This document shows, one piece after another, positions 35,054 through 43,659 of a DNA stretch of 55,695 bases. The position numbers and the translations under genes are program-made. Each line of letters opens with the position of its first letter. Within the stretch, counting starts at the first letter, position 1. The notes beneath the pieces were generated by a model. The model ran no database searches. It had not been told where the DNA came from and saw only the letters and a list, made by a program, of their open reading frames with translations. The stretch lies in contig JARGPD010000008.1 of assembly GCA_029212845.1 (NCBI GenBank), forward strand, positions 1-55,695. Direction: 5' to 3'. The DNA is from Planctomycetota bacterium. GTDB lineage: Bacteria; Planctomycetota; UBA1135; GCA-002686595.

Positions 35054-35998
35054 ATGACCCAGGCCCCCTTCCTCGGCGAGGCGCTCGCCCTCGGCTCGCC
35101 CCTGGCCTGGGCCTTCGCGGTGCTGCTCTTCCGCAAGACCGGCGAGTCGGTGCCCCCGGTCGCCCTGACCCTGTTCAAGAACACCCTCGCGACGCTGCTC
35201 TTCGGGATCACCCTGCTCGCCGTCGGCGGTGGCGCACCCCCTGATGTCGGACCCTGGGACTACGCGCTCCTGCTCGCCAGCGGAGCGATCGGCGTCGCGG
35301 TCGCCGACGGGCTCTTCTTCATGTGCCTCAACCGCGTCGGCGCGGCACGCCAGGCGGTCATCAATACGGCCTACAGCCCGCCGATCATCATCCTCAGCGT
35401 CGTCTTCTTGGGGGAGAGCCTGACCCTCGGTCAGGTCCTCGGCGTGGCGCTGATCCTCGGTGCGGTGCTCTCGGTCAGCTTCGACCGCAGCGCCCTCTCC
35501 CGGGAGCGTCCAGCGCACCTGACCACCGGTGTCATCCTGGGAGTGGGAGCCTGTGTGACCCAGGCCGTCTCGATCGTGATGATCAAGAACCAGCTCGAGG
35601 GCTGGCCCATCATCTGGACCACCACGGTGCGCATGGTCGGTGGCCTCGGTGCCGCGGTGCTGGTGCTTCCACTCCTGCCCCGCGCCTCCCGCGACCTGTC
35701 GTCCCTGGCGGACCGCCGCACCTGGCGCTTCATGGTCCCTGGGGTCGTCGTGGGCACCTACGTCTCGCTGCTCCTGTGGATGGGCGGGTTCAAATTCGCC
35801 GATGCCTCGGTGGCCTCGGCCCTGAACCAGACCGCGACCCTGTTCACCTTCGGACTCGCGGTGCTGATCCTCAAGGAACCCGTCACCCGCAAGGGCCTCG
35901 GAGGCCTAGTCCTTGGCCTGGCTGGGGTGGCCTGCGTGACCTTCCTGGGCGAGCCGCCGGACGATCCCCCGGCGATCGTGGTCGGGCACCAGCCCTAG
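35054..35998 (+). CDS. EamA/DMT-superfamily transporter
   Basis: The 314-residue product has about ten membrane segments in two EamA repeats of five: residues about 8-145 (LGSPLAWAFAVLLFRKTGES; VINTAYSPPIIILSVVFLGE; VLGVALILGAVLSVSF) and about 160-300 (VILGVGACVTQAVSIVMIKN; SALNQTATLFTFGLAVLILKE; LGGLVLGLAGVACVTFLGE). The repeat boundaries and the glutamate after the fourth helix of each half are typical of drug/metabolite transporters. Substrate unknown. The 3' end overlaps the convergent membrane-protein gene by 4 bases. Confidence 0.9.
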   Translation: MTQAPFLGEALALGSPLAWAFAVLLFRKTGESVPPVALTLFKNTLATLLFGITLLAVGGGAPPDVGPWDYALLLASGAIGVAVADGLFFMCLNRVGAARQAVINTAYSPPIIILSVVFLGESLTLGQVLGVALILGAVLSVSFDRSALSRERPAHLTTGVILGVGACVTQAVSIVMIKNQLEGWPIIWTTTVRMVGGLGAAVLVLPLLPRASRDLSSLADRRTWRFMVPGVVVGTYVSLLLWMGGFKFADASVASALNQTATLFTFGLAVLILKEPVTRKGLGGLVLGLAGVACVTFLGEPPDDPPAIVVGHQP

Positions 35999-36783
35999 TC
36001 CGAAATCACCCGGGTCACGCCGAGCATCCGCTCGATGGCGATCATGCGACGACCCAGGAAGGGCACGTTGCGGATTCGGGCCACGACCTGGCCCTCGCGC
36101 CGCACCACCAGGCTGCCGCCGCCGAAAGTCAGCATCAGCTCGAGCACGTCGGGGATCTCACGGGAGACCGTGCTGCCCTGGCGGGGGATCGACTGATCGC
36201 GCCCCCACGGCTGGATGTAGTGGGTGAACTCGTTGTGCTCGAAGCGCCAGTAATTGAGGCGCGGGTGCATCAGACCAATCGCCATGAAGACCCAGAAGAA
36301 GCCCGTCAGCACGAAGTAGACATGGGTGCTGTAGGTGAGCTCCAGGCCCGCGATCCAGCTCCCGAGACTGGCGACAAAGCCCATCTCCTTCTGGTTGCCG
36401 ATGTACAGGAGCAAACCGACCACGACGACCGCCAGGGTCGCGATGACGAACTTCTTCTGGGAGAGGTCGGTGACGATCACCAGCAGGTTGAAGACCAAGG
36501 AGCTCGTCGCGGCCCACCCGAGCGCCGTCTCCGAGACCCCGGTGGCCTGGAGCACGCCACAGGCCAAGAAGACGAGCAGCGACGGCCAGAAGTACACGAT
36601 CATCGGGAACGAAGCCACCAGGACCGCGGAGCTGTCCTCGTGGACGTTGCGCGGGAAGTAGACCTCCCAGATCGAGGTCTCCCGGATCTTCGGCTTGGCC
36701 TCCGGGACCCCAGCGGGGCTCGGCTGCGGTGCTGCTGGCTGGGGACTGGTCGGGACTTTGGGAGGCTCGTTCTCTGGACTCAT
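35995..36783 (-). CDS. Hypothetical inner-membrane protein with three or more helices
   Basis: I do not recognise the family. The 262-residue product has a proline-rich disordered N-terminus (about 1-30), hydrophobic segments at about 55-75 (MIVYFWPSLLVFLACGVLQA), 85-105, 110-128 (FVIATLAVVVVGLLLYIG) and 145-170 (YFVLTGFFWVFMAIGLM), and a soluble C-terminal domain (FEHNEFTHYIQPWGRDQSIPR to the end) that looks beta-rich. A TTG at 36822 is also in frame, but a TAGCTT box overlaps it, so ATG at 36783 is the likelier start. Convergent with the EamA gene. Confidence 0.7.
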   Translation of the reverse strand: MSPENEPPKVPTSPQPAAPQPSPAGVPEAKPKIRETSIWEVYFPRNVHEDSSAVLVASFPMIVYFWPSLLVFLACGVLQATGVSETALGWAATSSLVFNLLVIVTDLSQKKFVIATLAVVVVGLLLYIGNQKEMGFVASLGSWIAGLELTYSTHVYFVLTGFFWVFMAIGLMHPRLNYWRFEHNEFTHYIQPWGRDQSIPRQGSTVSREIPDVLELMLTFGGGSLVVRREGQVVARIRNVPFLGRRMIAIERMLGVTRVISD

Positions 36784-36891
36784 GCGCTGGCTCGGGACTG
36801 GCTGGTCGAAGGGCTCCGACAAGCTACGCCCGAATGGCCTCCCGCTTCGAGTGGAATCGAGAAGGAAGCTCCGATTCCCTGAACGCGCTCC

Positions 36892-36897
36892 TAAACT
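36892..36897 (+). promoter_or_regulatory. TAAACT -10 box, 7 bases before ATG
   Basis: TAAACT, CCCCTAC and ATG at 36905, with no Shine-Dalgarno. It supports this start for the RNase gene although the frame is open from 36695. Confidence 0.5.
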
Positions 36898-36904
36898 CCC
36901 CTAC

Positions 36905-38692
36905 ATGGCTTCCAAGAAGGATAGTAGCGGCTTCGGCAGCTTCGAGGATCTCCGCAGATCGATCAGCGGAGGCAGCGACGCGCCGGCCGACTCCAAGAAG
37001 GACAAGCAGAAGGGCTGGGTGGTCGAGACGTCCGACGAGGACGGCTTCGACATCAACGATCCATCCCTCGATGACCTACCGCCGCTCGACGCGGCGGTCC
37101 CGGCGCGCGTCTCGGGGCGGCCCCCGTCCTTCGGCCCCATGGAGCACGGTCCTGCGCCGTATCGGGATACGGACTCGGACGAGCTCGGCATCCTGCGCTC
37201 CTTCCGCCTGCGCACGATCTTCCCCAAGGATGTGCTCGAGGAGACCGCCAACCTGCCCCCCGATCCCCGCCCCGAGGACATCAAGGGGCGCCTCGACCTG
37301 CGCGACGAGCTGATCTTCACCATCGACGGGTCCGACGCGAAGGACTACGACGACGCCATCAGCATCGACCCCCTCCCGGGCGGTGGCTACCGGCTCGGCG
37401 TGCACATCGCCGACGTCAGCCACTACGTCGTCGAGGGCACCGCGCTCGACGACGAGGCCCTCACCCGCGGCACCAGCGTGTACCTCGCCGACCAGGTGGT
37501 GCCGATGCTGCCCGAGGAGCTGTCCAACGGGCTCTGCTCCCTCGTGCCCGATCGCGACCGCTTGGCCTTCACGGTCCTCATGGACTTCGACGAGGACGGG
37601 GAGCGCACGGCCTCGAAGATGGCCAAGAGCGTCATCCGCAGCAAGCAGCGCTGCACGTACAAGGCGGTCCAGGAGCTGCTCGACGGCAAGGACACCGAGG
37701 ATGCCAAGCGCCTCGCGCACCTCGAGCCGACCCTGCGCCACTTCGAGCGTTGGACCAAGAAGCAGCAGGCCATCCGCGACCAGAAGGGCTCCCTGCGCAT
37801 CAACTCGCGCGAGAAGAAGGTCGTCTTCGACGACGACCACGAGGTCCAAGCGATCGTGCTCGCGCCGCGCTACTTCTCCCAGACGCTGATCGAGGAGACC
37901 GCCCTCGCCGCCAACCAGGCGGTCGGCGACCACTTCAAGGATCGCGGGCTTCCGACCATCTACAGGGTCCACCCGGAGAAGGACCTCGAGGAGGTCGAGA
38001 AGGTCGCAGCGATGCTCGAGAAGTTCGGCATCCGCGTGCCCAAGAAGGACCGCCTGACCGGCCGCGACATCGGCCGCATGATCCGCGTTGCGCGCAAGAA
38101 GCAGAACGCCGAGGCGCTCGTCCAGCGCATCATGGGCCTCGTCGAGCGCGCGGTCTACGAGGTGCGCGACCACGAAGATGTCGCCACCCACTGGGGCCTG
38201 GCACGCAAGGCCTACCTGCACTTCACCTCCCCCATCCGGCGCTATCCGGACCTGATCGTGCACCGCTGGCTGCACCGCATCTCCTCCGAGGATGCGGCCG
38301 AGGACGCGCTCAAGACCGAGGCGCTGCTGGTCGACCTGAACGACATGGCGACCCACGCCTCGATCCAGGCCGACGTGGCCCAGATGGCGGAGACGGCGGT
38401 CTTCGACCTGAAGGTCTGCCAGTACATGGAGCCGCGCATCGGCGACAAGCTGGAGGCCAAGGTGCTGCGCGTCAGCCGAGGTGGACTCGAGGTCGACCTG
38501 GTCGGCCACAACATCTCCGGCTTCCTGCCGGCGCGCTCGATCGGCGACCGGCCCAAGTGCGAGGGCAGCACGCTCACGATCCAGCTCGGCAAGCGGCAGC
38601 TCTCGTTCACCGAGGGCTACGCGATCGCCATCCGGGTCAAGGAGGTCGACTTCATCAAGCTCCAGGTCACCCTGGAGCTGGCGGACGTCTAG
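36905..38692 (+). CDS. RNase R/RNase II-family 3'-5' exoribonuclease without N-terminal cold-shock domains
   Basis: The 595-residue product contains a full RNB catalytic domain: FTIDGSDAKDYDDAISI with Asp141, Asp147, Asp149 and Asp150 matching the four metal-binding aspartates, GVHIADVSHYV, TSVYLADQVVPMLPEELSNGLCSL, and YLHFTSPIRRYPDLIVHRWLH near 440-460. An S1 domain closes the C-terminus (IGDKLEAKVLRVSRGGLEVDLVG). RNase R normally has two cold-shock domains before RNB and 700-800 residues. Here the first 95 residues are polar and probably disordered (DSKKDKQKGW, acidic DEDGFDINDPSLDD). It should degrade RNA processively, but substrate gating may differ. Confidence 0.88.
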   Translation: MASKKDSSGFGSFEDLRRSISGGSDAPADSKKDKQKGWVVETSDEDGFDINDPSLDDLPPLDAAVPARVSGRPPSFGPMEHGPAPYRDTDSDELGILRSFRLRTIFPKDVLEETANLPPDPRPEDIKGRLDLRDELIFTIDGSDAKDYDDAISIDPLPGGGYRLGVHIADVSHYVVEGTALDDEALTRGTSVYLADQVVPMLPEELSNGLCSLVPDRDRLAFTVLMDFDEDGERTASKMAKSVIRSKQRCTYKAVQELLDGKDTEDAKRLAHLEPTLRHFERWTKKQQAIRDQKGSLRINSREKKVVFDDDHEVQAIVLAPRYFSQTLIEETALAANQAVGDHFKDRGLPTIYRVHPEKDLEEVEKVAAMLEKFGIRVPKKDRLTGRDIGRMIRVARKKQNAEALVQRIMGLVERAVYEVRDHEDVATHWGLARKAYLHFTSPIRRYPDLIVHRWLHRISSEDAAEDALKTEALLVDLNDMATHASIQADVAQMAETAVFDLKVCQYMEPRIGDKLEAKVLRVSRGGLEVDLVGHNISGFLPARSIGDRPKCEGSTLTIQLGKRQLSFTEGYAIAIRVKEVDFIKLQVTLELADV

Positions 38693-38844
38693 GGACGGTC
38701 GGCCGCTCCCGCTCGCGGGGGTCGCTGACGCTTGTTTCGACCGGGTCAGGGCCCAGGGAAGTTCGGTCCCGGGGGTCGAGGAATGCGAACTCTTGCTAGC
38801 ATCGAGCTGCATCGCCACCCCCCACATCCTGTCCCCCCGACGCC

Positions 38845-41391
38845 ATGAAACGAGTCCTCTTCCTGCTCTTCGCCGTCGCCGCTGGCCTGCCAGCCATGGC
38901 CCAGGCGCCCGCGACGAGCTTCGCCCCCCCCGGCGCACAGCCCCTGGCCGACGTGCCGGTGCTGGCGGTCCCAGCCCTCGACCTGAAGCAGGTCGAAGCG
39001 GAGGACCTTGCGCGTGAGGCCAGCGGACTGCCACCGCGCTTCGCCGTGCCCAATGCGGTCGACGTGACGCCCGCCGAGCGCGGGCTGTGGGAGGACATCG
39101 GCGGCGGCGACCTGATGTGGCGCCTGCGCATCCAGGCCCCGAACGCGGGCTCGATCAACCTCGGCTTCACCGACTACGTCCTCCCCGACGGTGCGCAGCT
39201 CTTGATCTACGGTGCCAACACCGGCCACGTGATCGGCCCGTTCACGCCCGCGGACAATGCCCTGCACCAGGAGCTCTGGACGCCGGTGATCCTGACCGAC
39301 GACGTGATCGTCGAGCTCACGCTGCCGGCGGCGAGCCTGGCCGGGCTCGGCCTCGAGCTGACCCACGTGGGCTCGGGCTACCGCGGCTTCGGCATCCCGG
39401 ACAAGCGGGCTGGCGCGACCAAGTCCGGCTCTTGCAACGTCGACGTCGTGTGCCCCGAGGGCACCGGCTGGGAGGCTGAGATCGGCGCGGTCGGGGTGAT
39501 CTCCACCGGCGGCTCGACCTTCTGCACGGGCTTCATGGTCAACAACACCGCCAACGACCGCAAGCCGTACTTCATGACGGCCAACCACTGTGGCATCAGC
39601 GCGGGCAACGCCGCCTCCCTCGTCGTCTACTGGAACTACGAGACGACCGTCTGCGGTGGCTCGCCCGATGGCAGCCTGGGCCAGTTCCAGACGGGCTCCT
39701 TCTTCCGCTCGAGCTACGGCGCCTCGGACTTCACCCTCGTCGAGCTCGACTCGGCGCCGAACCCCGCCTGGGACGTGACCTTCGCTGGCTGGGACCGCAC
39801 GGGAGCCGAGGCCACCACCGCGATCGCGATCCACCACCCGAGCACGGACGAGAAGCGCATCAGCTTCGAGTTCCAGCCGACCACCACCACCGACTACCTG
39901 GGCACCTCGGTGCCCGGCAACGGCACCCACGTGCGCGTCGAGGACTGGGACGTCGGCACGACCGAGCCGGGCTCCTCGGGCTCGCCCCTGTTCGACCAGA
40001 ACCACCGCGTGATCGGCCAGCTGCACGGCGGCTACGCTGCCTGTGGCAATGACGACGCCGACTGGTACGGCCGCTTCAGCGTCTCCTGGACCGGGGGCGG
40101 CACGCCGTCCTCGCGCCTCTTGGACTGGCTCGACCCCGCCGGCACCGGCGCCACCGCCGTCGACAGCCTGGGTGTCGGCCTCTCGGCCGCCCCTTCGGTG
40201 GCCACCAGCCACGAGGGCCCGATCACCGGCCCCTTCACCAACGCGACCGTGCCCTACACGCTCAAGAACCAGACCACCGCGCCGCTGATCTACAGCGTCA
40301 GCCTCGGTGCGGGCGCTGGCCTCGAGCTCCAGGGCGGTACCTCGCCGGTCTTCGGCACGCTCAACCCCGGGGACAGCGTGGTGGTGACCGCCACCGTCTC
40401 GGCGGCGGCCAACACCTTCGGCGTCGGCGAGTACACGGCCGAGCTCGTCTTCGACGACCTGACGAACCTCGAGACGTCCTCGTCCCTGCACCACTTCACC
40501 GTCGGCAAGACGACCGCCATCAGCTTCGACTTCAGCAGCGATCCGGGCTGGACCACCACCGGTGCCTGGGCCTTCGGTCAGCCGACCGGCGGCGGAGGTC
40601 AGTCCTACGGCAACCCCGACCCGACCTCGGGCGCCACCGGCACCAACGTGTACGGCTACAACCTCGCCGGCGACTACACCAACAACCTGACGCCCAAGTA
40701 CCTGTACTCGAACCCGATCGACCTCTCGGGTCTGACCTCGTCGACCCTGCGCTTCCAGCGCTGGCTGAACGTCGAGGACTCGACCTACGACAAGGCCGAG
40801 GTCTGGGTCAGCCTCAACGGCACGACCAAGCAGACGATCTGGGAGAACGGTGGCGAGATCACCGACAGCTCCTGGGTCGATGTGCAGCTCGACATCTCGG
40901 CCATCGCCGACTCCCAGCCCACCGTGATCCTCGGCTGGACCATGGGCGGCACGGACAGCTCGTGGGAGTACTCGGGCTGGAACATCGACGACGTCTCGAT
41001 CGAAGGCATCAGCTCGTTCACGACCTATGGCCCGGGCTGCGCCGGCACTGCAGGGCTCACGCCGTCCCTCGCCGGCTCCGGCAGCGCGGCCCCTGGTGGC
41101 ACGGTCTCGATCGACCTGACCGGCGGCCTCGCCGGCTCCCTGGGCTTTTTGTTCGTCGGGACCTCGCCGGACAAGTTCGTGCTCGACGGCTGCACGATCT
41201 CCCTCGGCCCCCTGGTCGGCGCGCCCTTCCTGCTGCCCCTCGACGGCAGCGGCGCGGGCAACCTGACCGCGCCCCTGCCCGGGACCCTGCTTCCGGGCAC
41301 GGCCCTGTTCCTGCAGGCGGCGGTCCTCGATGCGGCCTCGCCGAACGGGCACTGGTCCCTGTCGAACGCGCTCGAGCTGCTGCTGCAGTAG
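38845..41391 (+). CDS. Exported lysyl-endopeptidase-like serine protease, multidomain
   Basis: The 848-residue product has a Sec signal (VLFLLFAVAAGLPAMAQ). The protease domain (about 190-430) is of the trypsin fold: FMTANHCG (His248), GASDFTLVEL (Asp295), and EPGSSGSPLFD (Ser378), with disulfide-type Cys (GSCNVDVVCPEG, TFCTGFMV). The arrangement is that of Achromobacter lysyl endopeptidase (S1 family). A beta-sandwich region (about 445-560), a jelly-roll-like domain (about 560-730, ending SGWNIDDVSIEG) and a C-terminal module beginning YGPGCAGTAGLTPSLAGSG follow. The last looks like a repeated surface/sorting module of this lineage. A TAGCAT box near 38797 may be its -10. Confidence 0.85.
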   Translation: MKRVLFLLFAVAAGLPAMAQAPATSFAPPGAQPLADVPVLAVPALDLKQVEAEDLAREASGLPPRFAVPNAVDVTPAERGLWEDIGGGDLMWRLRIQAPNAGSINLGFTDYVLPDGAQLLIYGANTGHVIGPFTPADNALHQELWTPVILTDDVIVELTLPAASLAGLGLELTHVGSGYRGFGIPDKRAGATKSGSCNVDVVCPEGTGWEAEIGAVGVISTGGSTFCTGFMVNNTANDRKPYFMTANHCGISAGNAASLVVYWNYETTVCGGSPDGSLGQFQTGSFFRSSYGASDFTLVELDSAPNPAWDVTFAGWDRTGAEATTAIAIHHPSTDEKRISFEFQPTTTTDYLGTSVPGNGTHVRVEDWDVGTTEPGSSGSPLFDQNHRVIGQLHGGYAACGNDDADWYGRFSVSWTGGGTPSSRLLDWLDPAGTGATAVDSLGVGLSAAPSVATSHEGPITGPFTNATVPYTLKNQTTAPLIYSVSLGAGAGLELQGGTSPVFGTLNPGDSVVVTATVSAAANTFGVGEYTAELVFDDLTNLETSSSLHHFTVGKTTAISFDFSSDPGWTTTGAWAFGQPTGGGGQSYGNPDPTSGATGTNVYGYNLAGDYTNNLTPKYLYSNPIDLSGLTSSTLRFQRWLNVEDSTYDKAEVWVSLNGTTKQTIWENGGEITDSSWVDVQLDISAIADSQPTVILGWTMGGTDSSWEYSGWNIDDVSIEGISSFTTYGPGCAGTAGLTPSLAGSGSAAPGGTVSIDLTGGLAGSLGFLFVGTSPDKFVLDGCTISLGPLVGAPFLLPLDGSGAGNLTAPLPGTLLPGTALFLQAAVLDAASPNGHWSLSNALELLLQ

Positions 41392-41411
41392 CCCTTCGAG
41401 TTGCTCAAGGA

Positions 41412-41445
41412 GCGCGCCCGCGAGCCCCTCCGGCCGCGGGCGCGC
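41412..41445. terminator. 11-bp GC hairpin after the protease gene
   Basis: GCGCGCCCGCG pairs perfectly with CGCGGGCGCGC across a 12-base loop, 20 bases after the stop codon. There is no T-tract. Confidence 0.6.
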
Positions 41446-41458
41446 GCCGGGAGTGGGG

Positions 41459-41618
41459 CCCCCCCCCCGGGTGGGGGGCGGAGCCCCCCGCGCCCGCGCC
41501 GCCGCGGCCGTCCCGCAGCCCCCCTTCGTGTGTCACCCGCGCCCCCCCCCCGCCCCCCCCGCCCCGGGGGCGCGCTCCGTCTTGGGCGCCCGCACCCCGG
41601 GTGGGCGACGGAGCCCCG
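41459..41618. repeat. G/C homopolymer tracts and duplicated CCCCGGGTGGG segments
   Basis: A run of ten C begins at 41459. CCCCGGGTGGG followed by CGGAGCCCC occurs at 41465-41490 and again, slightly changed, at 41595-41618. The first copy can fold as GGGGGGC-GGA-GCCCCCC. Long C runs lie between (about 41549-41575). The region separates convergent genes and holds no gene. It is prone to sequencing error. Confidence 0.7.
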
Positions 41619-41630
41619 CGCGACCGCCCG

Positions 41631-42575
41631 TCAGCTCAGCTCGGTACGCACCCGCTCGAGCAGCACCTTGGTCAAGCGGATGCCCTCGGGCTCGGGCAGC
41701 CCGCCGCCCTCGTACTCGACCCCGACGTAGCCCCGGTAGCCGGCGGCCACGACGATGCCAAGCATGCGCGCGTAGTCGGTGCGCGTCTCGTTGCCGGCCT
41801 CGTCGAAGTCGTGGGACTTCGCGCTGACCGCCTTGGCATAGGGCATCAGCTCGGTGACGCCGACGTAGCGGTCGTACCAGATGGCATCCATGCCGCGCTC
41901 CTTGTCCTCGCCACGCACGAGGAAGTTGCCGAAGTCCGGCAGGGTCCCGACACCCGGGTGGTCCGCGCGGCGCATCACGTCGGCCAGCCAGGAGCCGTCC
42001 GAGGAGTAGCCGCCGTGGTTCTCGACGACCACCGAGATCCCGGACCCGGCGCCGCGTTCGGCCAGCCGGTGCAGCGAGTCCGCGGCCCGCGCCGCGACCT
42101 CTTCCCGGCTGCCCGCGCCTCCGGCATTGACCCGGATCGCGTGGCAGCCGAGCGCCGCCGCAGCGTCGATCCAGCGGTGGTGGTTCAGGATCGCCTGCTC
42201 GCGGTCGTCGCCGCCGAGGCTGCCCTCCCCATCGACCATGATCAGGACGCTCTCGACGTCGTGGTCCGCACAGCGCCGGTTCATCTCGGCCAGGTAGGCC
42301 TCGTCGGCGGCCTTGTCCTTGAAGAAGGAGTTCACGTACTCGACCGCGCCGATCCCGTAGTCCTCGCGCGCCACCTTGGCGAAGTCGAGGTGATCGAGCT
42401 CGCCCCCGTACAGGGCCCGGTGGAGCGACCACTCGGCCAGGGAGATGTCGAACAGGAGCCCGCTCGGGGCCGCGTCGTCGTGCATGGTGTTCGGGCGCTT
42501 GCAGGCCAGGTTGGGGAGCAGGCTGGCGGCGCCGAGGGCGGCGGCACCAGCGAGGAAGGAGCGGCGTGTGGGCAT
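41631..42575 (-). CDS. Tat-exported sugar phosphate isomerase/epimerase-family TIM barrel
   Basis: The 314-residue product begins with a twin-arginine signal ([20 protein letters not shown]) and has a possible lipobox LAC at Cys25. The rest matches the xylose-isomerase-like/AP-endonuclease-2 TIM barrel: [20 protein letters not shown]-like strand ([10 protein letters not shown]), [44 protein letters not shown] and [10 protein letters not shown], with the Glu, Asp, His and Glu metal ligands in order. Members include isomerases, epimerases and 3-keto-glycoside lyases. Its neighbours (DUF1080 and Gfo/Idh proteins, also exported) favour the last role. A TATGCT box lies at 42609-42614 (minus). Confidence 0.85.
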   Translation of the reverse strand: MPTRRSFLAGAAALGAASLLPNLACKRPNTMHDDAAPSGLLFDISLAEWSLHRALYGGELDHLDFAKVAREDYGIGAVEYVNSFFKDKAADEAYLAEMNRRCADHDVESVLIMVDGEGSLGGDDREQAILNHHRWIDAAAALGCHAIRVNAGGAGSREEVAARAADSLHRLAERGAGSGISVVVENHGGYSSDGSWLADVMRRADHPGVGTLPDFGNFLVRGEDKERGMDAIWYDRYVGVTELMPYAKAVSAKSHDFDEAGNETRTDYARMLGIVVAAGYRGYVGVEYEGGGLPEPEGIRLTKVLLERVRTELS

Positions 42576-42698
42576 GGTTCGAGGGGCAGGTGGGTCGTCG
42601 GGTGCTGCAGCATAGCGCGCCGGCACGTACCGGTCGAAGTGCAGAGCAGCGGCGTCTTGGGCCTCGACAAGCCCCTGGCCGGAAACCAGGATGCACCC

Positions 42699-43580
42699 AT
42701 GAAACGCCTCCCCCCCATGCCCCTGCTCTCCTCCGCCCTTCTGATGGCCAGCCTTGGCTGCCACACCACCTGGATGCCCGGCGAGGACTGCTGCGAGGAC
42801 GGCGCTGGCGCATGCTGCGTCCAAGCGAACGAGCACACCGCCGACGAGGCCCTAGCCGGAGGCCTCGAGCCCGGCTGGATCGCGCTCTTCAACGGCCGAG
42901 ACCTCACCGGCTGGGTGCCCAAGTTCGCCGGCTCCGAGCTGGGCGTGAACTTCCGCGACACCTTCCGGGTCGAGGACGGCCTGCTGGTCGCCGACTACAG
43001 CGGCTACGAGGACTTCGATGGCCAGTTCGGCCACCTGTTCTTCGAGTCGCCCTTCGACCACTACCGCATGCGCGTCGAGTACCGCTTCGTCGGCGAGCAG
43101 GTCCCCGGAGGTCCCGGCTGGGCCTGGCGCAACAGCGGCGTCATGGTCCACGGCCAGGACCCGGCCTCGATGACCGTGGACCAGTCCTTCCCGGTCTCGG
43201 TCGAGGTCCAGATGCTCGGCGGACCGGCCGAAGCGGGCGGCGGCGAGCGCAGCACCGCGAACCTGTGCACGCCCGGCACCCACGTGACCATGCTGGGCGA
43301 GGTCGAGCGGCGCCACTGCATCGACTCCAGCTCGCAGACCTACCGCGGCGACCGCTGGTGCCTGCTGGAGATCGAGGTGCTCGGCAACGACGTGATCCGC
43401 CACTTCATGGACGGCCAGCTGGTGCTCGAGTACAGCCTGCCGGTCCTCGACCGGGGCGACGCGGACGCCAAGCGCCTGCTGGATGCCGGCGCGCCGAGGG
43501 ACCTCGACCAAGGCTGGATCTCGCTGCAGGCCGAGAGCCACCCGGTGCAGTTCCGCCGGGTCGAGCTGATGCCGATGTAG
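42699..43580 (+). CDS. DUF1080 (3-keto-disaccharide hydrolase) lipoprotein
   Basis: The 293-residue product has a signal with lipobox (LLMASLGC), so it is a lipoprotein. The DUF1080 jelly-roll follows: [17 protein letters not shown] (59-75), [82 protein letters not shown] and [19 protein letters not shown]. Characterised DUF1080 proteins cleave or hydrate 3-keto-glycosides. Five Cys lie near the N-terminus ([11 protein letters not shown]), an unusual cluster that may anchor or bind metal. CAGGAT lies six bases before the ATG. Confidence 0.9.
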   Translation: MKRLPPMPLLSSALLMASLGCHTTWMPGEDCCEDGAGACCVQANEHTADEALAGGLEPGWIALFNGRDLTGWVPKFAGSELGVNFRDTFRVEDGLLVADYSGYEDFDGQFGHLFFESPFDHYRMRVEYRFVGEQVPGGPGWAWRNSGVMVHGQDPASMTVDQSFPVSVEVQMLGGPAEAGGGERSTANLCTPGTHVTMLGEVERRHCIDSSSQTYRGDRWCLLEIEVLGNDVIRHFMDGQLVLEYSLPVLDRGDADAKRLLDAGAPRDLDQGWISLQAESHPVQFRRVELMPM

Positions 43581-43659
43581 CACCCGGGCCCGCCAGCGAG
43601 AGCGCCGCGGCGCCATGGTCGGCTTCCGCGGCGCTTCCCGATGCGGGCTCGTTGCCAGC

